Assembly (NCBI GenBank): GCA_002394395.1
Contig: DGTR01000008.1
Span: forward strand, 1-64,000
Reading direction: 5' to 3'
From: Bacteroidales bacterium UBA4331
GTDB taxonomy: Bacteria > Bacteroidota > Bacteroidia > Bacteroidales > Paludibacteraceae
DNA length: 64,000 bases
Position numbers and translations under genes: made by a program. Position 1 is the stretch's first letter. Each line of letters begins with the position of its first letter. Below, piece after piece: positions 53,399 through 60,972 of this stretch. The notes under the pieces were generated by a model. The model was not told the DNA's origin, ran no database searches, and worked only from the letters and a program-made list of their open reading frames with translations.

Positions 53399-53533
53399 CG
53401 AGACTCCTTGAACCCGTAAGTACTACATACGTACCCTATATAGGGTAGTATGTATACGTACTTAGGGTCTCAGGTGTGGAGTCTGTCAATTGGACACAAA
53501 ATGCACTTTTCTGACTTTTTCAGTCACCAATAT
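53399..53533. other. Intergenic region with a large imperfect palindrome
   Basis: ACCC and TAAGTAC at 53412-53423 are mirrored by GTACTTA and GGGT ending at 53469, around a CTATATAG centre near 53437. The inner arms (TACATACGTACC and GGTAGTATGTATAC) also pair. It could end transcription of the HD gene, although no T-run follows. Confidence 0.55.
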
Positions 53534-53564
53534 TTGCATATATCAAATTTTTTTTGTATCTTTG
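53534..53564 (+). promoter_or_regulatory. Bacteroidetes-type promoter for the small gene at 53789
   Basis: TTG at 53534-53536, spacer CATATATCAAATTTTTTTTG (20 bases), TATCTTTG at 53557-53564. It gives a leader of about 215 bases. Confidence 0.85.
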
Positions 53565-53588
53565 CACTCGGTTTTGATAGTTGTAGGA

Positions 53589-53645
53589 CCTCTTAGTAGG
53601 TCTAATATATAATTCTATTATATTAGACTACTCTACTAAGGAGGT
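53589..53645. repeat. Inverted repeat in the 53789 leader
   Basis: CCTCTTAGTAGGTCTAATAT is mirrored by ATATTAGACTACTCTACTAAG and GAGG around AATTCTATT. It forms a long hairpin in the leader RNA. Confidence 0.7.
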
Positions 53646-53705
53646 TTCCCCTACTAACATCAAACTTTTGCAACAAACACTTATTAATAGCACCTAAATA
53701 CGATC

Positions 53706-53740
53706 CATTCCCGCGACCTCCCCGCGACCTGCCCGCGACC
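53706..53740 (+). repeat. CCCGCGACCTG repeat, intergenic copy
   Basis: CATTCCCGCGACCTC, CCCGCGACCTG and CCCGCGACC in a row. It nearly matches the array inside mnmE (10021-10057, opposite strand). Confidence 0.8.
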
Positions 53741-53788
53741 CGGAACGTCCGTCACTATATAGTATAACCCTAAAAACCTAAACTTAAC

Positions 53789-54118
53789 ATGCAAATTATT
53801 CCTATTACCCCGATTGACTCCATGTTTGGCAAAGTCAACGACCGCGCCGGATACTATATCCGTCGCTCACCCAATGGCAAACTCTATTCCTCGAAATGCC
53901 CTGACCGAATCGGTCATGTCAAAACTCCTGCCGAAGCAGCCAACCAACGCCGCTTGGCGGTTATCTCAGAGATGATCAACCGCCGCAAGCAGGATCCCGT
54001 CCTGTCCGCCCAAGACCAAGCGGTCTTCCTTGCCCAACGTAACCTCCCCAACGGCAAAACCACCATCCGTTCCTATCTCTTCGCCCTCTGCGCCAAAGAA
54101 TTAAATTCTATACAATAG
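53789..54118 (+). CDS. Small conserved-looking protein, function unknown
   Basis: A 109-residue basic protein starting MQIIPITPIDSMFGKVNDRAGYYIRR. The first 45 residues suggest a small beta domain, and the rest is helical and charged (EMINRRKQDPVLSAQDQAVF). No family is recognised. It has its own promoter and a long leader with a hairpin and GC-rich repeats, so expression may be controlled at the RNA level. Confidence 0.65.
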   Translation: MQIIPITPIDSMFGKVNDRAGYYIRRSPNGKLYSSKCPDRIGHVKTPAEAANQRRLAVISEMINRRKQDPVLSAQDQAVFLAQRNLPNGKTTIRSYLFALCAKELNSIQ

Positions 54119-54170
54119 TATTCCTATCTGCAGCAAAATTAACTTTTCCGCACTGTTTTTGCCCAAATCC

Positions 54171-54200
54171 TTGCATATATCAAAAAAAATACTACCTTTG
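54171..54200 (+). promoter_or_regulatory. Bacteroidetes-type promoter without an intact gene
   Basis: TTG at 54171-54173, spacer CATATATCAAAAAAAATAC (19 bases), TACCTTTG at 54193-54200. Only a short reading frame follows before the 3' end of a minus-strand gene. Confidence 0.75.
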
Positions 54201-54218
54201 CAGCGTCAAAATGAGTTT

Positions 54219-54287
54219 ATGCAACCGATTGATTTTGCGGACATATTATCGACGGAGTTACAACTCGCGCACGCGGTACGAAGAATG
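54219..54287 (+). pseudogene. Possible 5' fragment of a lost gene
   Basis: An ATG 19 bases after the promoter opens MQPIDFADILSTELQLAHAV, which reads like a genuine N-terminus. The frame then continues into sequence that is coding on the other strand, so the original 3' part is likely to have been lost or replaced. The parent gene is not recognised. Confidence 0.4.
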
Positions 54288-55538
54288 TCAGTGTTTCATT
54301 CTATTCATTACTTGCGTCATGCAATGCGCGGCGCCGTAACCGTCTATCAGGCTTTCCAACGGCACCCACTCTACTTTCACTCCGGCATCGCGAAGCCGTT
54401 GCTGCAATGCCGCACTCTGACCGCCCACCGCCATGATATGACGTGGCGCAATGGTCAGATAATTATTGGCATAGTGCATTTCGTCCTCACTGTCTATTGG
54501 GATAATCTGCATACCCCGTTCGCGCAGGAAACCAACAAACGGCATATCTTCCGTGATGAGGCGATACTCCTTCTCTCCGGCTGCACGGGCATAGATGTCG
54601 CAAGTCACATACTCCGGTTCATCCGGCATTGCCTCTAACCGGCTGCGCACCATGGTACACAGGTCACGGTCGATGATATTGAAATACGTATCAAGGTGCA
54701 TTTGCATCTGCCATAACTTATGGTCACACACTACGGCCACGGTGTCATGCCCGAACGCGTCCGCCTCCATCACTTGACGGATACCTTCCCTGTTCGTCCG
54801 CATACCGCAGCCGATGAGCGAGATCGTGCCGGCAGGAAAATAATCACCGCCTTCCAGCCTGCCATCGCCCTCAATACGCAAAATCGGGCGCACGCCCATA
54901 TGGTGATAGCACACCTCAATAATATCCGTTTCCGGTGCACGTTGCGAGGAGTTCATCTTGCAAATCACATGTCCGCGCGGAGTGGTAATACTCTGGTCCC
55001 GCGTGAAATAGAGGTTCATCAGCGGGTTCTGGATATACTGTGCCTCGTAGCCGGTGTTATTGTCCGTGCAGCTGAGTTTGACCGTCGGTTGCAGTAAGAT
55101 GCAACGGATCAAATCGCCGCGGCTCATCTCTCTTATCGTCTGCTCGCGGTATAATTCCGAAGCCTCGGCGTCCTCACCGGGGATAGCGGATATATCGTAC
55201 CGCAACACTTTGGAGGCCAACACCCGCAAGGTGTCAATGCCCGTCTCTTTCAAGATTTCTTCAACCGTGTATACGCGGATGCCGTTCTTCTCCAAAAGGC
55301 GGATATACCCGCGATGCTCCGCAGCGGCCTTCTCTACATCAAAATAGTGTTCAAACAGCCCTGCCGAGGGGTGTATCACGCCGTTGAAGAGTTCTGGTCC
55401 GGGCGTGTGCATCAAAATATCTCCTGCTTCGCTCCATTCCGCCTGCGGATACGCCATCTCGCTTTTCGGCGTCGGCTGGCATGACACCATGCACACCGTG
55501 CATAACGCCATGATTAAGAATAATAGTTCTTTTTTCAT
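54288..55538 (-). CDS. Arginine-deiminase-like lipoprotein
   Basis: A 416-residue protein of the amidinotransferase/arginine deiminase fold. Active-site positions are visible: Asp near 181 in NLYFTRD, Glu near 229 in RLEGGDYF, His near 281 in HLDTYFN, and Cys near 406 in GAAHCMTQ. The N-terminus MKKELLFLIMALCTVCMVSC is a lipoprotein signal peptide with Cys20, whereas classical ADI is cytoplasmic. It may hydrolyse arginine or guanidino compounds in the periplasm or at the surface. The start at 55538 is used because the upstream in-frame ATG overlaps the previous gene. Confidence 0.82.
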   Translation of the reverse strand: MKKELLFLIMALCTVCMVSCQPTPKSEMAYPQAEWSEAGDILMHTPGPELFNGVIHPSAGLFEHYFDVEKAAAEHRGYIRLLEKNGIRVYTVEEILKETGIDTLRVLASKVLRYDISAIPGEDAEASELYREQTIREMSRGDLIRCILLQPTVKLSCTDNNTGYEAQYIQNPLMNLYFTRDQSITTPRGHVICKMNSSQRAPETDIIEVCYHHMGVRPILRIEGDGRLEGGDYFPAGTISLIGCGMRTNREGIRQVMEADAFGHDTVAVVCDHKLWQMQMHLDTYFNIIDRDLCTMVRSRLEAMPDEPEYVTCDIYARAAGEKEYRLITEDMPFVGFLRERGMQIIPIDSEDEMHYANNYLTIAPRHIMAVGGQSAALQQRLRDAGVKVEWVPLESLIDGYGAAHCMTQVMNRMKH

Positions 55539-55543
55539 ATCGC

Positions 55544-56338
55544 TTATGCCTTCAGCCATTCATATTTGGCTACGGAATAAATAGGCAGTAACGGAATCAG
55601 GATAGGCGTTTTCTTCACGTACGCCTGATATTCGGGGTCATTGCCGTAGGCGGCGTTCTGACGCAACTCCAGACGACGGGCACCGCTGAACATCACAAAC
55701 ACAATGCCTGCATAGCCGATAGCCACAATCAGCCACTGCCACCAGTTCAGCCCTGCGCCTATCGCGCTGAGCAACGCACCCGTCCAGATGGTCACTTCGC
55801 CTAAGTAGTTCGGGCAGCGGACGATACGGTACAGACCGGTATCTACAAACCGCTTCGGGTTCTTTTTCTTGGCGGCACTCTTCTGCGCGTCGCTGATGCT
55901 CTCCAGCAATATGCCGCAAGCCACAACCGCTGCACCTATCCACGCCCACAACTCGCTATCGTGCGGTCCGTTCGCCAGCCGGAAAGCCACAGGGCTCACC
56001 TGCGCCACGTACAGCAGCGCGCAGAACAGCCATATCATGATCATCACGCCTGCCGGCTTCTTGTCAGAATGACCCTCGCCATACAGAATCTTACGGTACC
56101 CAACCGCCTTGCGTTCGCGCACCAAAAGATACGTACCTAACCGCACGCCGAAGATGAACAGCAGCACTAACATTGCGATTGTCGGCACCGTGAGGTTCGC
56201 ATGGTACATTACACCCATCGCCACCGCCAGAGCGGCAATGCCGTACCCGTAACCGAGACTGAAGAAATACACGAAGTATTTCCACCCCACTGCGGAAACC
56301 GCCATCGCCACCGCAAATAGAATCAATAAATCTGTCAT
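55544..56338 (-). CDS. DUF1295/steroid-reductase-like membrane protein
   Basis: A 264-residue protein with about seven membrane helices. The C-terminal motif FVDTGLYRIVRCPNYLGEVT, then EYQAYVKKTPILIP, is typical of DUF1295, which is related to the 5-alpha-reductase and isoprenylcysteine methyltransferase fold. Substrate unknown. It begins 71 bases after its promoter and ends six bases before the deiminase-like gene. Confidence 0.83.
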   Translation of the reverse strand: MTDLLILFAVAMAVSAVGWKYFVYFFSLGYGYGIAALAVAMGVMYHANLTVPTIAMLVLLFIFGVRLGTYLLVRERKAVGYRKILYGEGHSDKKPAGVMIMIWLFCALLYVAQVSPVAFRLANGPHDSELWAWIGAAVVACGILLESISDAQKSAAKKKNPKRFVDTGLYRIVRCPNYLGEVTIWTGALLSAIGAGLNWWQWLIVAIGYAGIVFVMFSGARRLELRQNAAYGNDPEYQAYVKKTPILIPLLPIYSVAKYEWLKA

Positions 56339-56408
56339 AGTATTTTGTTTTATGTTAATTTGTACTAATTAGGCTGCTGCGTGTTTTTTTCTGCACGCAA
56401 ACTGCGTG

Positions 56409-56439
56409 CAAAGATACTATTTTTTTCTGACATATGCAA
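56409..56439 (-). promoter_or_regulatory. Bacteroidetes-type promoter
   Basis: Minus strand TTG (56437-56439), spacer CATATGTCAGAAAAAAATAG (20 bases), TATCTTTG (56409-56416). It drives the DUF1295 and deiminase-like genes. Confidence 0.85.
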
Positions 56440-56566
56440 GTATTATGGCGGAAATTGAATTCGGGAATGTGGTTTTTGACCGTTTTGGGGCGAAAAAACA
56501 CCCGTTTTTTCGCTCGGTCATCTCTCGGTTGTGAGTCGTTTGTCGCTCGGTGGAACACAAAACAAA

Positions 56567-56592
56567 GAGAGGCACCCGAATGGATGCCTCTC
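56567..56592 (-). terminator. Intrinsic terminator behind a gene relic
   Basis: GAGAGGCA (56567-56574) pairs with TGCCTCTC (56585-56592). On the minus strand it is followed by TTTGTTTTGTG. It sits just downstream of the relic that ends at 56622. Confidence 0.75.
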
Positions 56593-56621
56593 CTTATTAT
56601 TACGCGTACACGCGTTCCTTA

Positions 56622-56770
56622 TTACCAAGCTGTACCCAGCATTCTGAGGTAACTCTTGTAACGCCACTGGGCGTTCTCCTGAGCGGCGGCGAAGAGTTCG
56701 TCTGCCTCTTTCGGGAACTGTTTTGCTACAGAAGCGAAACATGAAGCGGAACAGGCGTACCGAAACAGCG
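56622..56770 (-). pseudogene. Relic of a 3' gene end, probably pyruvate:ferredoxin oxidoreductase
   Basis: Read on the minus strand, the last 34 codons give VAKQFPKEADELFAAAQENA followed by a WRYKSYLRM-type end and a stop. This resembles the C-terminus of NifJ-type pyruvate:ferredoxin oxidoreductases. Upstream codons are decayed, and no body of the gene is present. The terminator downstream is intact. The family call rests on the C-terminal pattern only. Confidence 0.5.
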
Positions 56771-57012
56771 TCCGGGGGACGGTATGAGGAGTAAGTACGC
56801 CGCGCGAGTCCGAAGCAGCCCTAGCGCGGACATTGCCCATCGTACACGAGCTCAAACGCAGTTTGGCAAAGGTACATGGGCATGCTCCGCTTCCCCCAAG
56901 AATTGAAAATTATTGGGGACCCTGGGCGTATAGCAAGGACATAGAACTCCTTATTGCCCTTGGGTAGTCTGGAACTTGGGTGGGCGGACACGTCCTCGCA
57001 ACTTGTTGCGAG
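56771..57012. other. Spacer between two inverted gene relics
   Basis: No gene or recognised element. The sequence is mixed and may contain further decayed parts of the flanking relics. Confidence 0.4.
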
Positions 57013-57171
57013 GTTCCCACCCTGTTTCAAGAATACCTCAAGGGGAGCGCTTCGATTAAGTAGCAAGGCAGTTCCCGAAAAAGAGACAGACAGGCGCGAA
57101 GCCGCCGCACAGGAGAATGGTACAAGGGCGCAAAACCTACCTTACGCACGCTCGGGCACGCAAATGGGTAA
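57013..57171 (+). pseudogene. Second, inverted relic of the same 3' gene end
   Basis: The plus strand encodes VPTLFQEYLKG, then an in-frame stop, and in shifted frames stretches matching the relic at 56622. Shared DNA words are AGTTCCCGAAA, GCCGCC, CAGGAGAA and the final GGTAATAAGGAACGC containing the stop. It is more damaged than the first copy and points the opposite way. Confidence 0.45.
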
Positions 57172-57292
57172 TAAGGAACGCACGAAGAATGTGCGCATAT
57201 ATGGGGAACACAGTATATGCAATACGCTGTGTTTGTTTATGTATCCTCTGCTCAGGCGGTCATACAGGATTTGTTTCTCTTTTTATTCAAAA

Positions 57293-57409
57293 CAAAAGAC
57301 CGTGAGCGGAGCGAACCGAACAAGCCGCGAGAGAAACGAACACCTTATTATGGGGGAAAGAAAAATCAACAAACAAAAACCGTGAGCGGAGCGAACACCT
57401 TATTAAAAG
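57293..57409. repeat. ACCGTGAGCGGAGCGAAC direct repeats
   Basis: ACCGTGAGCGGAGCGAAC occurs twice (near 57299 and 57389), and CGAACACCTTATTA occurs twice (near 57337 and 57402). No coding function is seen. Confidence 0.7.
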
Positions 57410-57584
57410 GGGAAAAGCAATATAATAAGACTAGAGCGACAGCGAATTCCGCATTTCATACATACACATAAGTGAGCAGATATATTGGGCGCGGGAAATG
57501 GACAAAAACTCCGATTTTCGCGCCCAATACTTTAACATCAAGCGCGGAAAATGCCAAAAAAATACACTTTTCGCGCCCGATCTC

Positions 57585-57615
57585 TTGCAAATATCAGAAA
57601 AAAGTTGTATCTTTG
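57585..57615 (+). promoter_or_regulatory. Bacteroidetes-type promoter for the DUF234 ATPase gene
   Basis: TTG at 57585-57587, spacer CAAATATCAGAAAAAAGTTG (20 bases), TATCTTTG at 57608-57615. Confidence 0.85.
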
Positions 57616-57638
57616 CAGCGGATTTAATCAATACAGGT

Positions 57639-59060
57639 ATGGAGATTATCGGAAGAACAGAAGAAATGGCGCAACTAAAAAGGTATGCAGCTTCCATTCA
57701 GCCGGAGTTCGTGGCAATGTACGGTCGTCGCCGTGTGGGAAAAACATTTCTCATAAACAAAACGCTTGGCGAACAGATGGTCTTTGAAACGTCAGGTGTA
57801 CTAATGGGCGAAAAAGACGATCAGTTTGAGGCTTTTAACCAATCGCTTCGGCGTATAGGATATAAAGGTAAGACACCTCGCAAATGGATGGATATGTTCT
57901 TTGCTTTGGAGCAGACACTTACGCCGAACTTAGATTCGAACAAGCGTCAGATTATCTTCATAGACGAGTTGCCTTGCTTTGATGTCAAAGGTACGCGTTT
58001 TGTGGCTGCTCTTGGACATTTCTGGAATAGTTGGGTATCCAAGCACGACAATCTAATGCTGATTGTTTGCGGTTCCGCGACATCGTGGATGGTGGATAAT
58101 ATAGTGAACAATCACGGCGGTTTACATGATCGAATCACGCATCTTATGCATCTTCATCCGTTCACACTCGCGCAGACTGAACAATACATGCAAGCGCGCC
58201 AATTCAAATGGGATAGATTAGCAATCCTGCAAGCTTATATGGTATTCGGAGGTATTCCCTACTATCTTAGTCTGATAGAGCCAAAAGAAAGTGTTGCCTG
58301 TGCTATAGACCGATTGTTATTCTCGAAGAAAGGCGAGTTGCGGACAGAATATGAACGATTATTTGTTTCTCTCTTTACAAATCCCGCGCCATATATAGCG
58401 ATTGTACAAGTTTTGGCGAAACACCGATACGGCTTGACCCGTATTGAGATTGCAGATGTGCTTAAAAAGTCTAATGGAGGAAACCTGTCCGAGCAATTGG
58501 ATAATCTTGTAAAGTGCGATTTCGTTAGTTATTATCGCACAAAGACAAAGAAAATCAACAAAAACGGGGGTATCTATGTGCTTGCTGATCACTTCACCCA
58601 GTTCTTCCATTCTTTTGTAGATGGAGAAACGGATGAATTGTTCTGGACGCATAATCTGCGGTCGCCGAAAGTGAACACATATTTCGGTTTGTCCTTTGAG
58701 CGCGTATGCATGGCACATATTCCTCAAATAAAGAAAGCTCTTGGTATAGACCAAATTGGTACCGAGTACTATTCATGGCGGAGCAATGACCCGAACCAAC
58801 GTGCTCAAGTAGATCTTATTATTGAGCGTGCCGACCGATTAATCAACCTCTGCGAGATTAAATATAGTGCCACTACCTATACAATAGACAAATCTGAAGA
58901 TTTGAAGTTACGCATACGCCAAGCCGCATTTGTTGACCAGACGGAAACACGTTACGGTATAATGCCGACCTTTATTACTACATATGGGTTAACGCCAAAC
59001 GGCTACGCAAGTAACATACTGAATAGTGTTGTAATAGATGACTTATTTATAAAAGAGTAA
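57639..59060 (+). CDS. AAA ATPase with C-terminal DUF234 (nuclease-like) domain
   Basis: A 473-residue protein. The N-terminal ATPase has GRRRVGKTFLI near residue 28 and the Walker B IIFIDELPCF near 108. A winged-helix-like region lies near 290-330. The C-terminal DUF234 part has VDLIIERADRLINLCEIKYS near 415-435, the D...ExK pattern of PD-(D/E)xK nucleases. Proteins of this family are common accessory genes in Bacteroidetes and of unclear role. The start MEIIGRTEEM follows the promoter; longer frames precede it. Confidence 0.85.
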   Translation: MEIIGRTEEMAQLKRYAASIQPEFVAMYGRRRVGKTFLINKTLGEQMVFETSGVLMGEKDDQFEAFNQSLRRIGYKGKTPRKWMDMFFALEQTLTPNLDSNKRQIIFIDELPCFDVKGTRFVAALGHFWNSWVSKHDNLMLIVCGSATSWMVDNIVNNHGGLHDRITHLMHLHPFTLAQTEQYMQARQFKWDRLAILQAYMVFGGIPYYLSLIEPKESVACAIDRLLFSKKGELRTEYERLFVSLFTNPAPYIAIVQVLAKHRYGLTRIEIADVLKKSNGGNLSEQLDNLVKCDFVSYYRTKTKKINKNGGIYVLADHFTQFFHSFVDGETDELFWTHNLRSPKVNTYFGLSFERVCMAHIPQIKKALGIDQIGTEYYSWRSNDPNQRAQVDLIIERADRLINLCEIKYSATTYTIDKSEDLKLRIRQAAFVDQTETRYGIMPTFITTYGLTPNGYASNILNSVVIDDLFIKE

Positions 59061-59148
59061 AATCTTGATGAAAAAGCCATTCTGCGTTAAGCGTATCTGA
59101 AAATGCTATTTATTACTATTTTGAATAATCATTAAAAATCTTATAATT

Positions 59149-60969
59149 ATGATAAAAAAGTGGATATTAAACAATTTCAAATCGATTAATCAAGAGAAGG
59201 AGTTGGAATTTAGACCGTTAACTATATTCACGGGAGCAAATAGTTCTGGTAAAAGTACGATTCTCCAAAGCATTTTGCTCGTAACACAAACCTTACAGAA
59301 TCAGGTTTCGTCAAATTCAATAGTACTCAATGGGTGGTTCAAGAAATTTGGTACATATGATGATGTTGTATATGGCAGAGACAATAAGAGACAAATCAAA
59401 ATTGGTTTCTCACTTGATCGAGTGCAAGATATTGATAACTTTTATGTACGTAGAAGGTATCGAGATTTGTCTGCAATTTCTCAAATAGATTGTAGTTTCC
59501 AAGTCTCATCAGATTCCGTTGAATGTCTTCATCCTGATCTTGAAAACATGGACATGATATCATTCTCTCAAAAAGAAAAAGTTGAAATATTACATGTCCA
59601 AAAAAGTGCCTCAAGAAATGCACAAGAGCAGGCTGTCATAAATATGAATGAACCAAAAATACAAACATCTGAATTGAGATACACAGTTACATCTAAAATA
59701 AAATCGAAAGAAGATTACTTTGGAACTCGTTTCCAATGGCACTATATAGGTGCAGGAATGTTTCATTTTCTTCCGAGATATTTAGTAGCTTACTGCAGTT
59801 ACGAAGATCAAGTTCGGGCATATTTAAATGACTTCTTATTTGGTATTGGGGATGCATATTTTAGTATGGAAGATGATGACTGGGAGATGATAAAACCCCT
59901 TATTCAAGATAATGGACTTGCTATAGTTGAAGATATTTACATAAATAATAAGTTTCGGGATAGAGAGACTTTCTTAAAACAATATCAAAAATTAAAAGAG
60001 AAAAACTTCACATTGAATAAACTGCGCTCTGTACTAAGAGTAAGCGCTATGGATGCGGAAGATATACGTAAATATTCCGATAGATTGTTTGCTCAACTCA
60101 GTTCACTTCCTAAAAAATATTTTATAGAAAGGATGCCCGTTTACAACCACCCTAGTATAAATTATTTGAGTACATTTTTTAGTGAAAAAATACAATATCT
60201 TGGACCATTACGAGAAGAACCAAAATCATTGTATCCTCTTGAAAGCAATGGAGATGCTACAGGTCTTGGATTAAAAGGAGAAAATACAGCTGCTGTATAT
60301 GAGAATAACAAAGGAAAAAGAATACAGTATATAGACCCACGACAGTTTGAATATTCACACGATAGTTTAATCAAAGATAATATAAAAGAAGGTCCATTGG
60401 CAGAGGCGATCAACAAATGGCTTGTATATTTAGGAGTAGCAAAAGATATGAGCACTAATGATAGGGGAAAGTTTGGTCATGAACTTAAAATCACCACAGA
60501 AATTAAAGACATGAAGCAAGATTTAACCCATGTAGGCGTTGGTGTAAGCCAAATTCTGCCCATTCTAGTCCTATGTTTTTTGGCTGAAAAGGGTAATACT
60601 ATTATATTGGAACAGCCTGAACTACACCTACACCCTAAAGTACAGACAAGACTTGCAGACTTTTTTGTAAGTATGAACGCATTAGGCAAACAATGCATCA
60701 TCGAAACTCATTCAGAATACCTTATTAATCGTTTACGTTTAATTGTTGCAAAATCAGAGGACACACAAGTATCAGATGATACCATGATTTATTTTGTAGA
60801 AAAAGATAAAGAAACAGGTGCTTCTACTTATCGCAAAATTACCATTAATCCGTATGGTAAGATTGACCATTGGCCTGAAGGATTCTTCGATGAGGGAGAA
60901 GATTTATCTTCCCAAATTGTAGAGGCTGCTTTTGAAAAGAAACGAAAAGAAAAATTAATCGAAAAATAA
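59149..60969 (+). CDS. AAA ATPase with DUF3696-like C-terminus (OLD/RecF-like)
   Basis: A 606-residue ABC-type ATPase. Walker A is FTGANSSGKST near residues 27-37. A signature-like VGVGVSQILPILV lies near 463, then Walker B TIILEQPELHLHP near 485 and a switch histidine in IIETHSEYLINRL near 520. The end, GEDLSSQIVEAAFEKKRKEK, matches DUF3696. Codons are AT-rich, unlike the surrounding genes. The partner gene starts three bases after the stop. ATPases of this type pair with effectors in several phage-defence systems. Confidence 0.85.
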   Translation: MIKKWILNNFKSINQEKELEFRPLTIFTGANSSGKSTILQSILLVTQTLQNQVSSNSIVLNGWFKKFGTYDDVVYGRDNKRQIKIGFSLDRVQDIDNFYVRRRYRDLSAISQIDCSFQVSSDSVECLHPDLENMDMISFSQKEKVEILHVQKSASRNAQEQAVINMNEPKIQTSELRYTVTSKIKSKEDYFGTRFQWHYIGAGMFHFLPRYLVAYCSYEDQVRAYLNDFLFGIGDAYFSMEDDDWEMIKPLIQDNGLAIVEDIYINNKFRDRETFLKQYQKLKEKNFTLNKLRSVLRVSAMDAEDIRKYSDRLFAQLSSLPKKYFIERMPVYNHPSINYLSTFFSEKIQYLGPLREEPKSLYPLESNGDATGLGLKGENTAAVYENNKGKRIQYIDPRQFEYSHDSLIKDNIKEGPLAEAINKWLVYLGVAKDMSTNDRGKFGHELKITTEIKDMKQDLTHVGVGVSQILPILVLCFLAEKGNTIILEQPELHLHPKVQTRLADFFVSMNALGKQCIIETHSEYLINRLRLIVAKSEDTQVSDDTMIYFVEKDKETGASTYRKITINPYGKIDHWPEGFFDEGEDLSSQIVEAAFEKKRKEKLIEK

Positions 60970-60972
60970 TAT

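Noticed and set aside
53589..53740. CRISPR-like short repeats near 53600-53740
   Set aside because: There are only a few contiguous 11-base units, without spacers, plus one inverted repeat, and no cas genes.
56868..56900. CAAAGGTA with a CAA about 21 bases away, promoter-like on the minus strand
   Set aside because: The spacer is GC-rich and lacks the CATAT and A-tract features of all other promoters here. Possibly decayed, not supported.
56954..57385. A 143-codon plus-strand open frame
   Set aside because: It runs across the inverted relic and repeats; only short stretches resemble anything, so it is not treated as a gene.
57293..57409. Direct repeats as possible insertion-sequence ends
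   Set aside because: No transposase, no terminal inverted repeats and no target duplication were found.
59121..59147. TTGAAT, 15 bases, TATAAT before the DUF3696 ATPase gene
   Set aside because: The TATAAT is one base before the ATG, so transcription would start inside the gene. AT-rich sequence gives such matches by chance.
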